This document shows, one piece after another, positions 8,755 through 17,405 of a stretch of DNA of 64,000 bases. Made by a program: the position numbers and the translations under genes. Numbering within the stretch: position 1 is the first letter of the stretch; every line of letters starts with the position of its first letter. The DNA lies in the NCBI RefSeq assembly GCF_020622345.1, contig NZ_JACNMO010000008.1, positions 124,001 to 188,000 of the forward strand, read 5' to 3'. The notes under the pieces are model-generated. The model had not been told where the DNA came from, did no database searches, and worked only from the letters and a program-made list of their open reading frames with translations. The DNA is from Roseobacter weihaiensis. Its GTDB lineage: Bacteria > Pseudomonadota > Alphaproteobacteria > Rhodobacterales > Rhodobacteraceae.

Positions 8755-9393
8755 ATGAACCAGATCAATGACGCAGAGCTGACCGACAAAGGACTGCCGC
8801 TCGAGCCGGCCTCGGGCAGAGTGCTGGTGATTGCCTGCGGCGCGCTGGCGCGCGAGATCATCGACCTCAAAACAGTCAACGGCTGGCACCACATCGATCT
8901 GACCTGCCTGCCCGCCAACCTGCATCTCTACCCTGAAAAGATCACGCAGGCGGTCCGGGACGCGGTGGCCCGGTACCGCCCGGAATATGCGACCATTTTC
9001 GTGGCCTACGCCGATTGCGGGACCGGCGGGCTGTTGCAGGCCGCCTGTGCCGAGATGGGCGTCGAGATGATTGCCGGTCCCCATTGTTACAGCTTTTTTG
9101 AAGGCAACGACCGGTTTGCCGCAAAGGCGGATCAGGAGATCACGACCTTCTACCTGACCGATTTTCTGGTTCGCCAGTTCGACGCTTTCGTGATCCGCCC
9201 GATGGGGCTTGATCGCCACCCCGAACTGCGTGACATGTATTTCGCGCATTACGAAAAGCTGGTCTATCAGGCGCAAACGGATGATCCGGCACTGACGGAA
9301 AAAGCCCGCGCCTGCGCGGACCGTCTGGGCCTGAAATTCGAGCGGCGCTTTACCGGCTGCGGCGACCTCGGCGCGGCGCTCAAGACCCTCTAG
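8755..9393 (+). CDS. DUF1638 protein, likely methionine-synthase accessory
   Basis: 212 residues of the DUF1638 family (VLVIACGALAREI, then YADCGTGGLL and PHCYSFFEGN). Biochemistry is unknown. Genetic data from a roseobacter linked a DUF1638 protein to function of the split methionine synthase, and its place here right after the corrinoid gene agrees. Conserved Cys (about 28, 91, 115) could bind metal or corrinoid, which is inference. I chose the ATG at 8755 because the longer upstream reading would run through the terminator hairpin. The stop abuts the stop of the convergent sufE. Confidence 0.85.
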   Translation: MNQINDAELTDKGLPLEPASGRVLVIACGALAREIIDLKTVNGWHHIDLTCLPANLHLYPEKITQAVRDAVARYRPEYATIFVAYADCGTGGLLQAACAEMGVEMIAGPHCYSFFEGNDRFAAKADQEITTFYLTDFLVRQFDAFVIRPMGLDRHPELRDMYFAHYEKLVYQAQTDDPALTEKARACADRLGLKFERRFTGCGDLGAALKTL

Positions 9394-9804
9394 TCAGACG
9401 CTGCGGGCAGCGACCTCGCGGATCCGGTCGATCATCGCCCGCAATCCGTTGGAGCGTTGCGCCGACAGATGATCGTTGAGCCCCAGACGGCCCATTTCAG
9501 CGCGCGCATCGATGGCCAGCACATCCTGCAGCGCCACCCCGTTATAGAGTTTGCGCAGCAAGGCGATCAGCCCGTTTACAATCATCGCATCGCTTTCGCC
9601 TTCGAACTGCATCACACCGCCCTCGGGCGTCATGTGCAGCCAGACCTGACTGGCACAACCGTCCACTTTCGTGGCAGGCACCTTCAAGGCCTCCGCCAAA
9701 GGGGTCATTGCCTTGCCTTCTTCGATCACCATCCGGTAGCGGTCTTCCCAATCCTCGAGAAACGCGAAATCCTCGACCAGCTCTTCAAATGCATCCTGCG
9801 CCAT
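9394..9804 (-). CDS. sufE: SufE family sulfur-acceptor protein
   Basis: Accepts persulfide sulfur from the SufS cysteine desulfurase for Fe-S cluster assembly. 136 residues, normal for SufE. The catalytic Cys is in KVDGCASQVWL (about residue 50), and the N-terminal FAFLEDWEDRY is the family start. No suf operon lies nearby, so this is a stand-alone copy. It converges on the DUF1638 gene with no bases between the two stop codons. Confidence 0.93.
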   Translation of the reverse strand: MAQDAFEELVEDFAFLEDWEDRYRMVIEEGKAMTPLAEALKVPATKVDGCASQVWLHMTPEGGVMQFEGESDAMIVNGLIALLRKLYNGVALQDVLAIDARAEMGRLGLNDHLSAQRSNGLRAMIDRIREVAARSV

Positions 9805-9933
9805 GCCATGTCCTCATTCTACGGGTCAGAGGTAAGTTGCCCTGCCCCAAAGGTCCAGCCTTTCTGATGGACACTTTTCAACGGCAGCCAGATAGGCTAG
9901 TCGTGAGCATAAAACAGTTGGATAACAGACCCG

Positions 9934-10440
9934 ATGCGCAGCACAGTTCCCGCCCTTCTTCTTTCTTTTCTGGTGATGTCGGGCTGCGGCACCGCTGCCA
10001 ACCCGATGAACTGGTTCGGTAATGACGACCCGGACGCGGCCGCGCCGGAACCGGTCGAGGCGGACAACCCGCTGATCCCCGAAACAACCGGTCTTTTTGC
10101 GGCCGCACGCGAAGAGCGGGCCCGCTACAGGGGCACGCCGATCGAGGCGGTTACGGATCTGACAATCGAGCAGGTGCCGGGCGGGATTCTTGTACGGGCA
10201 ACGGGGCTGGCGGCCACACAAGGCATCTATGACGCGCGTTTGACCCCAGGCAATGAAGACGAATTGCCCGAAGATGGCGTGCTGACATTCCGTCTGGAAG
10301 CGCAGAATGCCCAGCTTGGCGCGGGTGCACCGCAGACCCGCGAAGTGATCGTCGCCCGGAAACTCACCGAACAGCAGCTTGGCGGTGCCCGCACAATCCG
10401 GGTTGAAGGGGTTCAGAACGCCCTGGAACGCCGCCGCTGA
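9934..10440 (+). CDS. Small lipoprotein of unknown function
   Basis: 168 residues. The N-terminus is a lipoprotein signal: Arg2, a hydrophobic run, then VMSGC with the lipid-anchored Cys at 18. The mature part has an acidic, Pro/Ala-rich linker (about 30-50) and a compact domain with no motif I can name. It is probably anchored in the cell envelope. It stands divergent from sufE, with 129 bases between them for both promoters, and convergent with rnd. Confidence 0.8.
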   Translation: MRSTVPALLLSFLVMSGCGTAANPMNWFGNDDPDAAAPEPVEADNPLIPETTGLFAAAREERARYRGTPIEAVTDLTIEQVPGGILVRATGLAATQGIYDARLTPGNEDELPEDGVLTFRLEAQNAQLGAGAPQTREVIVARKLTEQQLGGARTIRVEGVQNALERRR

Positions 10441-10456
10441 CGCGAAAGGCGCGTCA
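10438..10456. terminator. Hairpin spanning both stop codons of convergent genes
   Basis: TGACGCG-AAAGG-CGCGTCA is a perfect 7-bp stem that includes the TGA of the lipoprotein gene and the TGA of rnd on the other strand. It may end transcription from both sides, though there is no T run. Confidence 0.45.
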
Positions 10457-11614
10457 GTCCAGTGATGCAACCTGAACGGTAGAGCCGTCCGCGTAAAGGG
10501 CTATCTTGCCCTCGCAAAGCAGCAGCGCATCCTCGCCAAAGACCTCTTTGCGCCAGCCTTTCAAAGCCGGAACATCGCGAATGCCTGCCGCAATCGCGTC
10601 CAGATCCGCGGCGGGTGCGATCAGCTTGGCCGCAACCCCCGCGCTTTCGGTCTTGGCCTTCAGCAACACGCGCAACAGATCGGCAAGGGCGGGGTTCACC
10701 TGAAGCTTGTCCCGCGACCGGTCAGGTGCCGGCATCTCTTCGGGCGGGCAGGCCACACCGGAGGCCACAGCCTCCAGAATACCGTCCGCGATATCCCCGC
10801 GCCGCGCCTCGCGCAGCAGCAACCGCGCGCGGCCCAGTTCTTCGGCGTTTTTCGGTTTGTTCGAGGCCAGTTCAACCAGTGCATCATCCTTGAAGACCCG
10901 GTTGCGCGGGATATTGCGGTCCTGCGCATAGCGCTCGCGAAAGGCGGCCAGTTCGCGCACCACAGCCAGAAACCGGGGCGATGTTGTCCGGGTCTTGACC
11001 CGGCGCCACGCCTCCGTCGGTGCGACGATATAGGTCTCGGGGCTGGTGAGCACCGCAAGCTCTTCTTTCAGCCAGCGGCTGCGCCCGGTTTCTTCCAGCT
11101 TGTCCGCCAGAAACTCATAGACCTCGCGCAGATGCGTGACATCGGCAATGGCGTAGGTTTTTTGGGCCTCGGTCAGAGGGCGGCGCGACCAATCGGTAAA
11201 CCGAGACGTCTTGTCGAGCGGCTTCTTGGCGATCTTGCGCACCAGCGTCTCGTATCCCACCTGCTCACCAAACCCGCAGACCATGGCGGCCACCTGCGTG
11301 TCAAACAGCGGTTCGGGAAAGACCTGCGCGTCGACGTAAAAGATTTCCAGATCCTGACGGGCCGCGTGAAATACTTTTACGACAGAGGTATCTCGGAAGA
11401 GATCATAAAGCGGCTCCAGCGATATCCCACTGGCCAGCGGGTCCACCAGGCAGGCGGTGCTGTCATCCGCCCCCGGCATGGCCAGCTGGATCAGGCAGAG
11501 TTTGGAATAATACGTCCGCTCACGCAGGAACTCTGTATCAACGGTCACGTAGTCGTGCTGGGCTGCCTTTTCGCAGAATTCGCTCAGCTTTTTCGTCGTT
11601 GTGATGGTGTCCAT
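10454..11614 (-). CDS. rnd: Ribonuclease D
   Basis: 3'-5' exoribonuclease for tRNA 3'-end trimming, 386 residues. The DEDD exonuclease domain comes first: VTVDTEFLRERTY carries the first Asp/Glu pair, VKVFHAARQDLEIF the next Asp, and YAIADVTHLREVYEFL the last with the DEDDy Tyr nearby. An HRDC domain follows (about 205-290; VRELAAFRERYAQDRNIPRN), then a second, poorer HRDC-like region. The length is typical. It is a single gene. Confidence 0.94.
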   Translation of the reverse strand: MDTITTTKKLSEFCEKAAQHDYVTVDTEFLRERTYYSKLCLIQLAMPGADDSTACLVDPLASGISLEPLYDLFRDTSVVKVFHAARQDLEIFYVDAQVFPEPLFDTQVAAMVCGFGEQVGYETLVRKIAKKPLDKTSRFTDWSRRPLTEAQKTYAIADVTHLREVYEFLADKLEETGRSRWLKEELAVLTSPETYIVAPTEAWRRVKTRTTSPRFLAVVRELAAFRERYAQDRNIPRNRVFKDDALVELASNKPKNAEELGRARLLLREARRGDIADGILEAVASGVACPPEEMPAPDRSRDKLQVNPALADLLRVLLKAKTESAGVAAKLIAPAADLDAIAAGIRDVPALKGWRKEVFGEDALLLCEGKIALYADGSTVQVASLD

Positions 11615-11700
11615 TCGGGCATTTCTTTTAAATTATCTCACCCAGCGCTGAAACTGTTACACGAACCGGTGTGGATTGACCAGAACCACCGGGAAACACG

Positions 11701-12297
11701 TCAGGTTTTCAGGTAAAGCGGGGTGTGATCGCCCCCGGCAAAGCGGCGCAATACCTGCGGGTAGAGGAGATGCTCCTGCCTCAGCACGCGCGCCGCGAGG
11801 CTGGCGGCTGTATCCTGCGGCAACACCGGCACGCGCGCCTGTCCGAGGATCGGGCCATCGTCAAGGCGCGGCGTCACCTCATGCACGGTACATCCGTGCT
11901 CGGTATCGCCTGCCGCCAGTACCCTTTCATGGGTATGCAGCCCTTTGTATTTGGGCAGCAGCGACGGGTGAATATTCAGCATTCGACCGCGCCAGAGATC
12001 AACGAAGTCGGCCGTCAGCTTGCGCATGAAGCCTGCCAGACAGATCAGATCGGGCGCATGCGGGGCCAGCGCCCCGAGGATCGCATGTTCAAACGCCGTC
12101 CGGTCCCCGTCAAAGGGCTGGTGCCGCACGATTTCCGTGGGGACACCGCGGTCCTCGGCCAAAGCGAGCCCCCCTGCCCTTGGATTATTGGACAGCACAA
12201 CGCAGGCCCGCGCCGGATGATCCCCCGTCATGCTGTCGAGCAGCTTGACCATATTCGACCCCCCCCCGGAGATGAAGACGGCCACGCGTTTGGTCAC
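11701..12297 (-). CDS. purN: Phosphoribosylglycinamide formyltransferase
   Basis: Transfers formyl from 10-formyl-THF to GAR, the third purine step. 198 residues from a GTG start that overlaps the purM stop as GTGA. That start gives the family N-terminus [15 protein letters not shown]. Catalytic features are the Asn/His pair in [19 protein letters not shown] and the later Asp in [13 protein letters not shown] longer upstream reading would overlap purM extensively and is not homologous. Second gene of purM-purN. Confidence 0.95.
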   Translation of the reverse strand: MTKRVAVFISGGGSNMVKLLDSMTGDHPARACVVLSNNPRAGGLALAEDRGVPTEIVRHQPFDGDRTAFEHAILGALAPHAPDLICLAGFMRKLTADFVDLWRGRMLNIHPSLLPKYKGLHTHERVLAAGDTEHGCTVHEVTPRLDDGPILGQARVPVLPQDTAASLAARVLRQEHLLYPQVLRRFAGGDHTPLYLKT

Positions 12298-13340
12298 AGC
12301 AGACGGCCTGAATACTGCACGCCTTCTGTCTCGGAGATCTGGCCGATCCGGCTGACGTCCTCGCCCATGTCGGACAAAAGGGCCGTCAGCGTGTCCGCCG
12401 CCTCGGCCTCCACCACAAGGATCATGCCCAGCCCGCAGTTGAAGGTCTTGAGCAACTCGGCTTCGGCAATGCCGCCGGTCTCTGCCATCCAGCGAAAGAC
12501 CGGTGGCAGGTCCCATGTGCTCAGATCGATATGCCCCCCCAGGTGCTCGGGCAGGACGCGCGGCAGGTTCTCCGTCAACCCGCCGCCGGTGATATGCGCC
12601 AGCGCATGCACGCCGCCGGCCCGGATCGCCGACAAGGCCTGTTTGACATAAAGCCGCGTGGGTGTGAGCAAAGCCGCACCCAGCGTCTCGTCGGCCCAGG
12701 GGCAGGCGTCGTCCCAACCCAGACCGGAGATGTCGACCAGCTTGCGCACAAGGCTGTAGCCGTTGGAATGCACCCCGTCGGAGGCAAGCCCCAGCAGCAC
12801 ATCGCCCGCCCCCACGCCCCGGGGCAGCTCCTGCCCGCGCTCCATCGCACCAACCGAAAAGCCCGCCAGATCGAAATCTCCCGCCGGATACATGCCCGGC
12901 ATCTCGGCAGTCTCCCCGCCGATCAGCGCACAGCCCGCCCGCGCGCAGCCCAAAGCGATGCCTTCGATGATCCGCGCCGCCTTGTCGGTCTCCAGGGTAC
13001 CGGTGGCAAAGTAGTCGAGGAAAAACAGCGGCTCCGCCCCCTGGCAGACCAGATCGTTGACACACATGGCCACCAGATCGACGCCCACGCCATCCACATG
13101 ACCGGTATCGATGGCAATGCGCAGCTTGGTGCCCACACCGTCCGTGGCGGCCACCAGCACCGGATCGGTATAGCCCGCCGCCTTGAGATCAAAGAGCGCG
13201 CCAAAGCCGCCCAGACCAGCCATCACGCCGGGCCTGTTGGTTCTTTTGGCCGCGGGTTTGATCCTGTCGACCAAGGCGTTGCCCGCATCAATATCCACCC
13301 CGGCATCTGCATAGGTGATCCCGTTTCTGGGCAACGTCAT
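12294..13340 (-). CDS. purM: Phosphoribosylformylglycinamidine cyclo-ligase (AIR synthetase)
   Basis: 348 residues; ATP-dependent ring closure giving AIR. The start at 13340 ([16 protein letters not shown]) has AGGAGA upstream and fits the family. Signatures are [35 protein letters not shown] and [13 protein letters not shown]. It forms an operon with purN through a 4-base overlap, physically separate from purCSQ. Confidence 0.96.
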   Translation of the reverse strand: MTLPRNGITYADAGVDIDAGNALVDRIKPAAKRTNRPGVMAGLGGFGALFDLKAAGYTDPVLVAATDGVGTKLRIAIDTGHVDGVGVDLVAMCVNDLVCQGAEPLFFLDYFATGTLETDKAARIIEGIALGCARAGCALIGGETAEMPGMYPAGDFDLAGFSVGAMERGQELPRGVGAGDVLLGLASDGVHSNGYSLVRKLVDISGLGWDDACPWADETLGAALLTPTRLYVKQALSAIRAGGVHALAHITGGGLTENLPRVLPEHLGGHIDLSTWDLPPVFRWMAETGGIAEAELLKTFNCGLGMILVVEAEAADTLTALLSDMGEDVSRIGQISETEGVQYSGRLL

Positions 13341-13468
13341 GGTGCTGTCTCCTGCCTGCGCCTTCGGTTGCCTGCGGGTTAGAGCATTCGCCCGGCAACT
13401 GCAATCCAAAGCCACCCCAAGCGGGGCCTTGACGAGACGCGCAAGGCGGCTTACCCAGCCTGCATGGC

Positions 13469-13545
13469 GGGCCTGTAGCTCAATTGGTTAGAGCAGAGCG
13501 CTCATAACGCTTTGGTTGCGGGTTCAAGTCCTGCCGGGCCTACCA
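13469..13545 (+). tRNA. tRNA with CAT anticodon (Met elongator or lysidine-type Ile2)
   Basis: 77-base cloverleaf with encoded CCA. Acceptor stem GGGCCTG/CGGGCCT (G1-T72 wobble), D arm GCTC/GAGC, anticodon stem GAGCG/CGCTT around loop CTCATAA, T arm GCGGG/CCTGC. The anticodon stem lacks the three G-C pairs of initiator tRNA, so this is elongator Met or the Ile2 isoacceptor that needs TilS. I cannot separate these two with certainty. Confidence 0.88.
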
Positions 13546-13582
13546 TACCCGCTTTCTACAGCGTGAATGCCCCCTCGGCAGG

Positions 13583-14908
13583 TTACCGCGCGATCACGAT
13601 GTCGGCCTGCAGCCCGCCCAACCGCGCCGAGGTCCCAAGCCGCAGAATGCCGCCGTGCGCCCGGGCGATGTCAGTGGCAATCGCAAGGCCCAGGCCGACG
13701 CCACCGCCCTTGTCCTGATTGCGCGCGGAGTCCAGCCGGGTAAAGGGGCGCTTCGCATCCGCGCGGCGATCCTCCGGGATACCGGGCCCGTCATCTTCCA
13801 CCCGGATGCGCAGCGACTTGTCGCTCAGCGTGACTGAAACCTCGGCGCGCGCCCCATAGCGGACCGCGTTGGAAATCAGGTTGTCGAGGGCCCGGCGAAT
13901 GGCAAGGACATTCAGTTGCACGGTGCCCTCCCCGTCCCCGTCATGCGCAAAAAGGGTGACGTTCTGACCGGCCCGTTTGGCTTCCGCCACCACGGTTTCA
14001 ACCAGCGCACGCGGGTCGACAGGTTCCGGTTCGCCCTCGCCCGCGCCTTTGACAAAGTTCAAGAAGGCGTCAAGCATCCGCTGCATCTCCTCGACCTCTC
14101 TCTCAAGGGGGCCGCGCTCCTCATCCTCCAACATCGACAACCCCAGCCGCATCCGGGTCAGCGGGGTGCGCAAGTCATGACTGACGCCTGACAGCATGAG
14201 TGTCCGCTGTTCGATCTGCCGTTCGATCCGCGAGCGCATGTCCACAAAAGCATTGCCTGCCGCGCGCACCTCGATCGCCCCCGCCGGGGTGTAGGGTTCA
14301 TGCCGGCCCCGCCCGAAGGCCTCCGCCGCATGGGCCAGCCGCTTGATCGGTCGCAGCTGATTGCGCAGATACAGGATCGCGATCACCGTGACCAGGCCGC
14401 CAAAAAAGACCATGTTCACAAAAAGCTGATGCGGATTGGAGGCCGAAATCCGATCCCGATCGAAGCTCAGTTTGACAGGTCCATGACGCGATGTGGCAAA
14501 CACATGAACGCGCTGATCGTCCCACAAATCAATCAGAAAGAGGGCTGGCACCCGCTGGGACAACCGGTCGATGATAACTCTGCCGGAAAAGTCATACCAC
14601 CGGCGCAGGTTTTCGGTGGGCATCTCCTGCTTCGAAACAGGAACGGCTGTCAGGGCCAGTTGACTGGCCTGCGCCACAACCTCCGTGGCGACAGAGCCGC
14701 GATCCGGGGCGGCATCAACGATATCCAGCACCAGCAGGATTTCACGCGAAACCGCAGCGGCCATCTGGTGTGTAACATCTTCGAAGTGGCGGGTCAGAAA
14801 CAAAACCGTCACTACCAGTTGCAGAAAAACAACCGGCAGCAGCAGGATCAGCACGGCCCGGCCATAGAGGCTGCGCGGCATATAATGTTTGAGCAAGTTG
14901 AAGATCAT
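13583..14908 (-). CDS. EnvZ-like membrane sensor histidine kinase
   Basis: 441 residues: membrane helix at about 16-38, a periplasmic sensor of about 120 residues, a second helix (FVNMVFFGGLVTVIAILYL), HAMP (about 185-240), HisKA with SHDLRTPLTRMRLGLSML (His at about 245), then N box DNLISNAVRYG and G boxes DDGPGIPED and GVGLGLAIA. It resembles OmpR-partner kinases. No response regulator is adjacent; the neighbour is a divergent hydrolase gene, so the partner must lie elsewhere. The signal is unknown. Confidence 0.88.
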   Translation of the reverse strand: MIFNLLKHYMPRSLYGRAVLILLLPVVFLQLVVTVLFLTRHFEDVTHQMAAAVSREILLVLDIVDAAPDRGSVATEVVAQASQLALTAVPVSKQEMPTENLRRWYDFSGRVIIDRLSQRVPALFLIDLWDDQRVHVFATSRHGPVKLSFDRDRISASNPHQLFVNMVFFGGLVTVIAILYLRNQLRPIKRLAHAAEAFGRGRHEPYTPAGAIEVRAAGNAFVDMRSRIERQIEQRTLMLSGVSHDLRTPLTRMRLGLSMLEDEERGPLEREVEEMQRMLDAFLNFVKGAGEGEPEPVDPRALVETVVAEAKRAGQNVTLFAHDGDGEGTVQLNVLAIRRALDNLISNAVRYGARAEVSVTLSDKSLRIRVEDDGPGIPEDRRADAKRPFTRLDSARNQDKGGGVGLGLAIATDIARAHGGILRLGTSARLGGLQADIVIAR

Positions 14909-14956
14909 AGGCTAGACTCTAGTCGCGCCCCTGCCCTTTAGAAAGACCCAAAGACC

Positions 14957-15877
14957 ATGGTCCCGCCTGACGATTTCAACCCGCCGATTGGGGCAGCAGA
15001 ACAAATTGCGCCGGGCCTGCGCCGGATCGTAGCCCCCAACCCCTCGCCGATGACCTATCGCGGCACGAATACCTACCTTTTGGGCACGACGGAGATCGCC
15101 GTGATCGATCCTGGCCCCTCGGATCAGACACACCTCGCAGCAATTCTGGCTGCCGTCACGCCAGCGCAGAAGATCACCCACATCCTTGTCAGCCACACCC
15201 ATCTTGACCACTCCCCGCTTGCCGCACCACTTTCTGCTGCAACCGGTGCGCCTGTTCTGGCATTTGGGACAGCGACCGCCGGGCGCTCCGCGATCATGCG
15301 CGATCTTGTGCGCCAGGGACTCACCAGCGGTGGCGAAGGCATCGACACCGGGTTCGTGCCGCATATCACCCTCGCAGATGGGGAGCGTCTGAGGTCGGCT
15401 GATTGGACGCTAGAGGTTCTTCATACCCCTGGCCATCTGGGCAATCACATCTGTCTGGCGTGGGAAGACGCCTGTTTTACCGCCGATCATGTCATGGGCT
15501 GGGCCAGCTCGCTGGTGTCCCCGCCGGATGGCGACCTCACGGATTTCATGGCGGCCTGCAGGCGGCTGCAGGCGCGACGCTGGGGTGTCTTTTATCCCGG
15601 TCACGGGGCGCCAATCGACAGCCCTCATACGCGGTTGGACTGGTTGATCGCGCACCGTTTGAAGCGTGAGAGCGCCATTCTTGAAACACTTTCCAAAGGC
15701 CCTGGCACAGCCGCTGATCTGACCTCTTGTATCTACCTCGATATCCCCAAGGGCCTGTTGCCCGCTGCGACCCGGAATGTTCTGGCGCATCTCATTGATC
15801 TACACGGTAAATCCATGGTGCAGACCACGGCAGGGATTGAGATCGACGCGGTTTTTGGCTTGAGGGAGCACTGTTGA
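14957..15877 (+). CDS. Metallo-beta-lactamase-fold hydrolase (LACTB2-like)
   Basis: 306 residues. The metal-binding motif HTHLDH lies at about 79-84, followed by HTPGHLGNHICL, DHVMGW and YPGHGAP, completing the two-zinc site. A short C-terminal winged-helix domain follows (KRESAILETLSKGPGTA). This layout matches the LACTB2/YobT-like group, which includes an RNase in animals; the bacterial substrate is unknown. It diverges from the kinase gene with 48 bases between them and is the last host gene before the tRNA-Asn element array. Confidence 0.86.
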   Translation: MVPPDDFNPPIGAAEQIAPGLRRIVAPNPSPMTYRGTNTYLLGTTEIAVIDPGPSDQTHLAAILAAVTPAQKITHILVSHTHLDHSPLAAPLSAATGAPVLAFGTATAGRSAIMRDLVRQGLTSGGEGIDTGFVPHITLADGERLRSADWTLEVLHTPGHLGNHICLAWEDACFTADHVMGWASSLVSPPDGDLTDFMAACRRLQARRWGVFYPGHGAPIDSPHTRLDWLIAHRLKRESAILETLSKGPGTAADLTSCIYLDIPKGLLPAATRNVLAHLIDLHGKSMVQTTAGIEIDAVFGLREHC

Positions 15878-15947
15878 AATAAATTCGTGAAAGCGCTCAA
15901 AACCCACTGGACGAGTGAATCTCTCACTGCTATATCGCCCAAACCGT

Positions 15948-16022
15948 TCCGGCGTAGCTCAGCGGTAGAGCAGTTGACTGTTAATCAATTGGTCGTAGGT
16001 TCGATCCCTACCGCCGGAGCCA
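15948..16022 (+). tRNA. tRNA-Asn (GTT), integration site
   Basis: Cloverleaf of 75 bases: acceptor TCCGGCG/CGCCGGA, D arm GCTC/GAGC, anticodon stem GTTGA/TCAAT around CTGTTAA (anticodon GTT), T arm GTAGG/CCTAC, then GCCA. Its 3' part, from the anticodon loop on, recurs at 30,557 and, more briefly, at 36,786, so it is the attachment site of the elements to its right. The intact gene stays on the left side. Confidence 0.97.
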
Positions 16023-16024
16023 AA
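15978..16024 (+). repeat. attL: 47-bp repeat within tRNA-Asn
   Basis: Starts CTGTTAATCAATTGG in the anticodon loop and ends GGAGCCAAA. The same 47 bases occur at 30557-30603. A direct repeat of a tRNA 3' end flanking an integrase-bearing segment is the classic mark of site-specific integration. Confidence 0.95.
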
Positions 16025-16048
16025 TTTTCACATAGAGAACAATGACTT

Positions 16049-16085
16049 AAAGGCCGCTCTGATGAGCGGCCTTTGTCTTTTTCGC
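16049..16085 (+). terminator. Terminator just inside attL
   Basis: AAAGGCCGCT (16049-16058) and AGCGGCCTTT (16065-16074) pair perfectly with a 6-base loop, then a T-rich run. It would end the tRNA-Asn transcript. A different hairpin sits at the same relative place after the second tRNA-Asn 3' copy. Confidence 0.85.
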
Positions 16086-16088
16086 AGG

Positions 16089-16110
16089 CTCTGCAACAAC
16101 TCTGCAACAA
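16089..16110. repeat. Tandem 11-bp repeat CTCTGCAACAA x2 (left arm-type sites)
   Basis: Two exact copies in a row with an 11-base period, 65 bases inside attL. Near-identical pairs occur at 30415-30437 by the integrase start and, inverted, at 25337-25357 in the candidate origin. The placement fits arm-type binding sites for the integrase or its accessory factor. Confidence 0.75.
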
Positions 16111-16292
16111 TCGCCGCTTTGCAATGAAAACGGGCGGCACCAAAGCACCGCCCGAATTGGATCACAGATCAGGTGAAGCCCACCACCGCCCTTCCATGAA
16201 GATGTACGTCCGACCGTAGAGAGTAAGTCGAACATGACAGTTGCGGTCGAGACCACGGCTGATTGTGCGCAGCCGTTCGCGAACACTCGGGC

Positions 16293-16586
16293 TCATGCTG
16301 CCATCCTCGCTTCGGGCTGTTCGAAGCGAAGAAGGGCTGTCCTCCCTCCGTGACGCAGACGCTCGAATGCGCTCCAGAGTGGCGTTCCCAGCGCAGTGTT
16401 TTGATAGGCAAGACGGAGCAACTCGATGAATTGAGGATCATTGACGACAGAAGTTGCCTCCTCGACCGTCATCTCCTCCGGCGCTGGGAAATCCCCGAAC
16501 AGCGTCACGATTACCTCGCCGTCGTCGTTCGCTTCGAACTCGACATACTCGCACTGGTAGGTCTTTGCATTGAAAGTCATTGGCAT
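16293..16586 (-). CDS. Small acidic protein of unknown function
   Basis: 97 residues (MPMTFNAKTYQCEYVEF...), acidic N-terminal half, no motif I recognise. The reading has normal protein composition, and it diverges from the HTH-bearing gene at 16657 with 70 bases between the starts. GGAAT just upstream is a weak ribosome site. It may be a control gene of element 1. Confidence 0.6.
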   Translation of the reverse strand: MPMTFNAKTYQCEYVEFEANDDGEVIVTLFGDFPAPEEMTVEEATSVVNDPQFIELLRLAYQNTALGTPLWSAFERLRHGGRTALLRFEQPEARMAA

Positions 16587-16656
16587 TTGGTATTCCTTTC
16601 AGGAACTTTGGGTTACGCCTTGTTGGCAAGAACACCATCAACCGGAAGGCACACCC

Positions 16657-17298
16657 ATGGCTAAGCACCTACTTCCAACTACCTGCTTTGAGACTGCCTT
16701 CATCGAATACCTTCGCCTACGATTCGAGTTTGAACCGCTGATGCACTACGCCATGGCGGCACTTCATGTGTGCGATCAGACCAGCCGTGAATACCCGGAC
16801 TTTGTGAAAGGGTTTCTCGCTTGGTTCGCTCCCAGCTTCTTGTTCGACCACAAAGGTGGCTTCCCGGCGCAAGGCCATGCAGCCAACCCTGCGAGCGCAA
16901 GGTGGAGCCGATACGAGGATTGTCATGATCTGCTTGAAGGGTGGCTCAACGACGACCTAGATGCCGCCTTGGTGCGTCAGGAGACGACCTTGATCATAGT
17001 AGAGGAAGTCGAGATCAAAATGACTGAGGATCGAGAAGACGAAAGCGCCGAAGGAAGGAAGCGTGCAATGAGAAAGAAGCCCAAAGGGGTGATATACGGT
17101 GAGATTGCCGACGACTTGGGAATATCGCCCGACACAGTGAAACGCCGGTACGAACGGGCGACGAAGATGCCGGAAGATTTTCTTTCGCACATCCAACCTG
17201 TGGCGCTTTTGAGAACTGACGGTCAGTACACCATAGAGACCCGGGAAGTTGGCAGACCCGGTGAGATAAGGTTTCGACCGGGCAAGAAACTCCGCTAG
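16657..17298 (+). CDS. Unknown element protein with a predicted helix-turn-helix
   Basis: 213 residues from the ATG at 16657, preceded by GGAAGG. The N-terminal 110 residues are rich in aromatics and His (FEPLMHYAMAALHVC) with no known domain. A charged stretch follows, then IADDLGISPDTVKRRY at about 150-165, which reads as a sigma- or resolvase-type helix-turn-helix. Probably DNA-binding. An in-frame start further upstream has no ribosome site. It points into the element from the left end. Confidence 0.68.
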   Translation: MAKHLLPTTCFETAFIEYLRLRFEFEPLMHYAMAALHVCDQTSREYPDFVKGFLAWFAPSFLFDHKGGFPAQGHAANPASARWSRYEDCHDLLEGWLNDDLDAALVRQETTLIIVEEVEIKMTEDREDESAEGRKRAMRKKPKGVIYGEIADDLGISPDTVKRRYERATKMPEDFLSHIQPVALLRTDGQYTIETREVGRPGEIRFRPGKKLR

Positions 17299-17405
17299 TG
17301 AACGAAGCCGCGTAAGCGATTGCCTAGCGCCCCCTTCATGATTGCAATGTGAGGTTGAGGTGTGCCTATCTGGCAAGACCTATAACGCGCAACGGATGAT
17401 CAAAG

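Noticed and set aside
16047-16286. 79-codon minus-strand reading next to attL
   Set aside because: It runs through the terminator hairpin and the arm-type repeats, has odd composition and no ribosome site.
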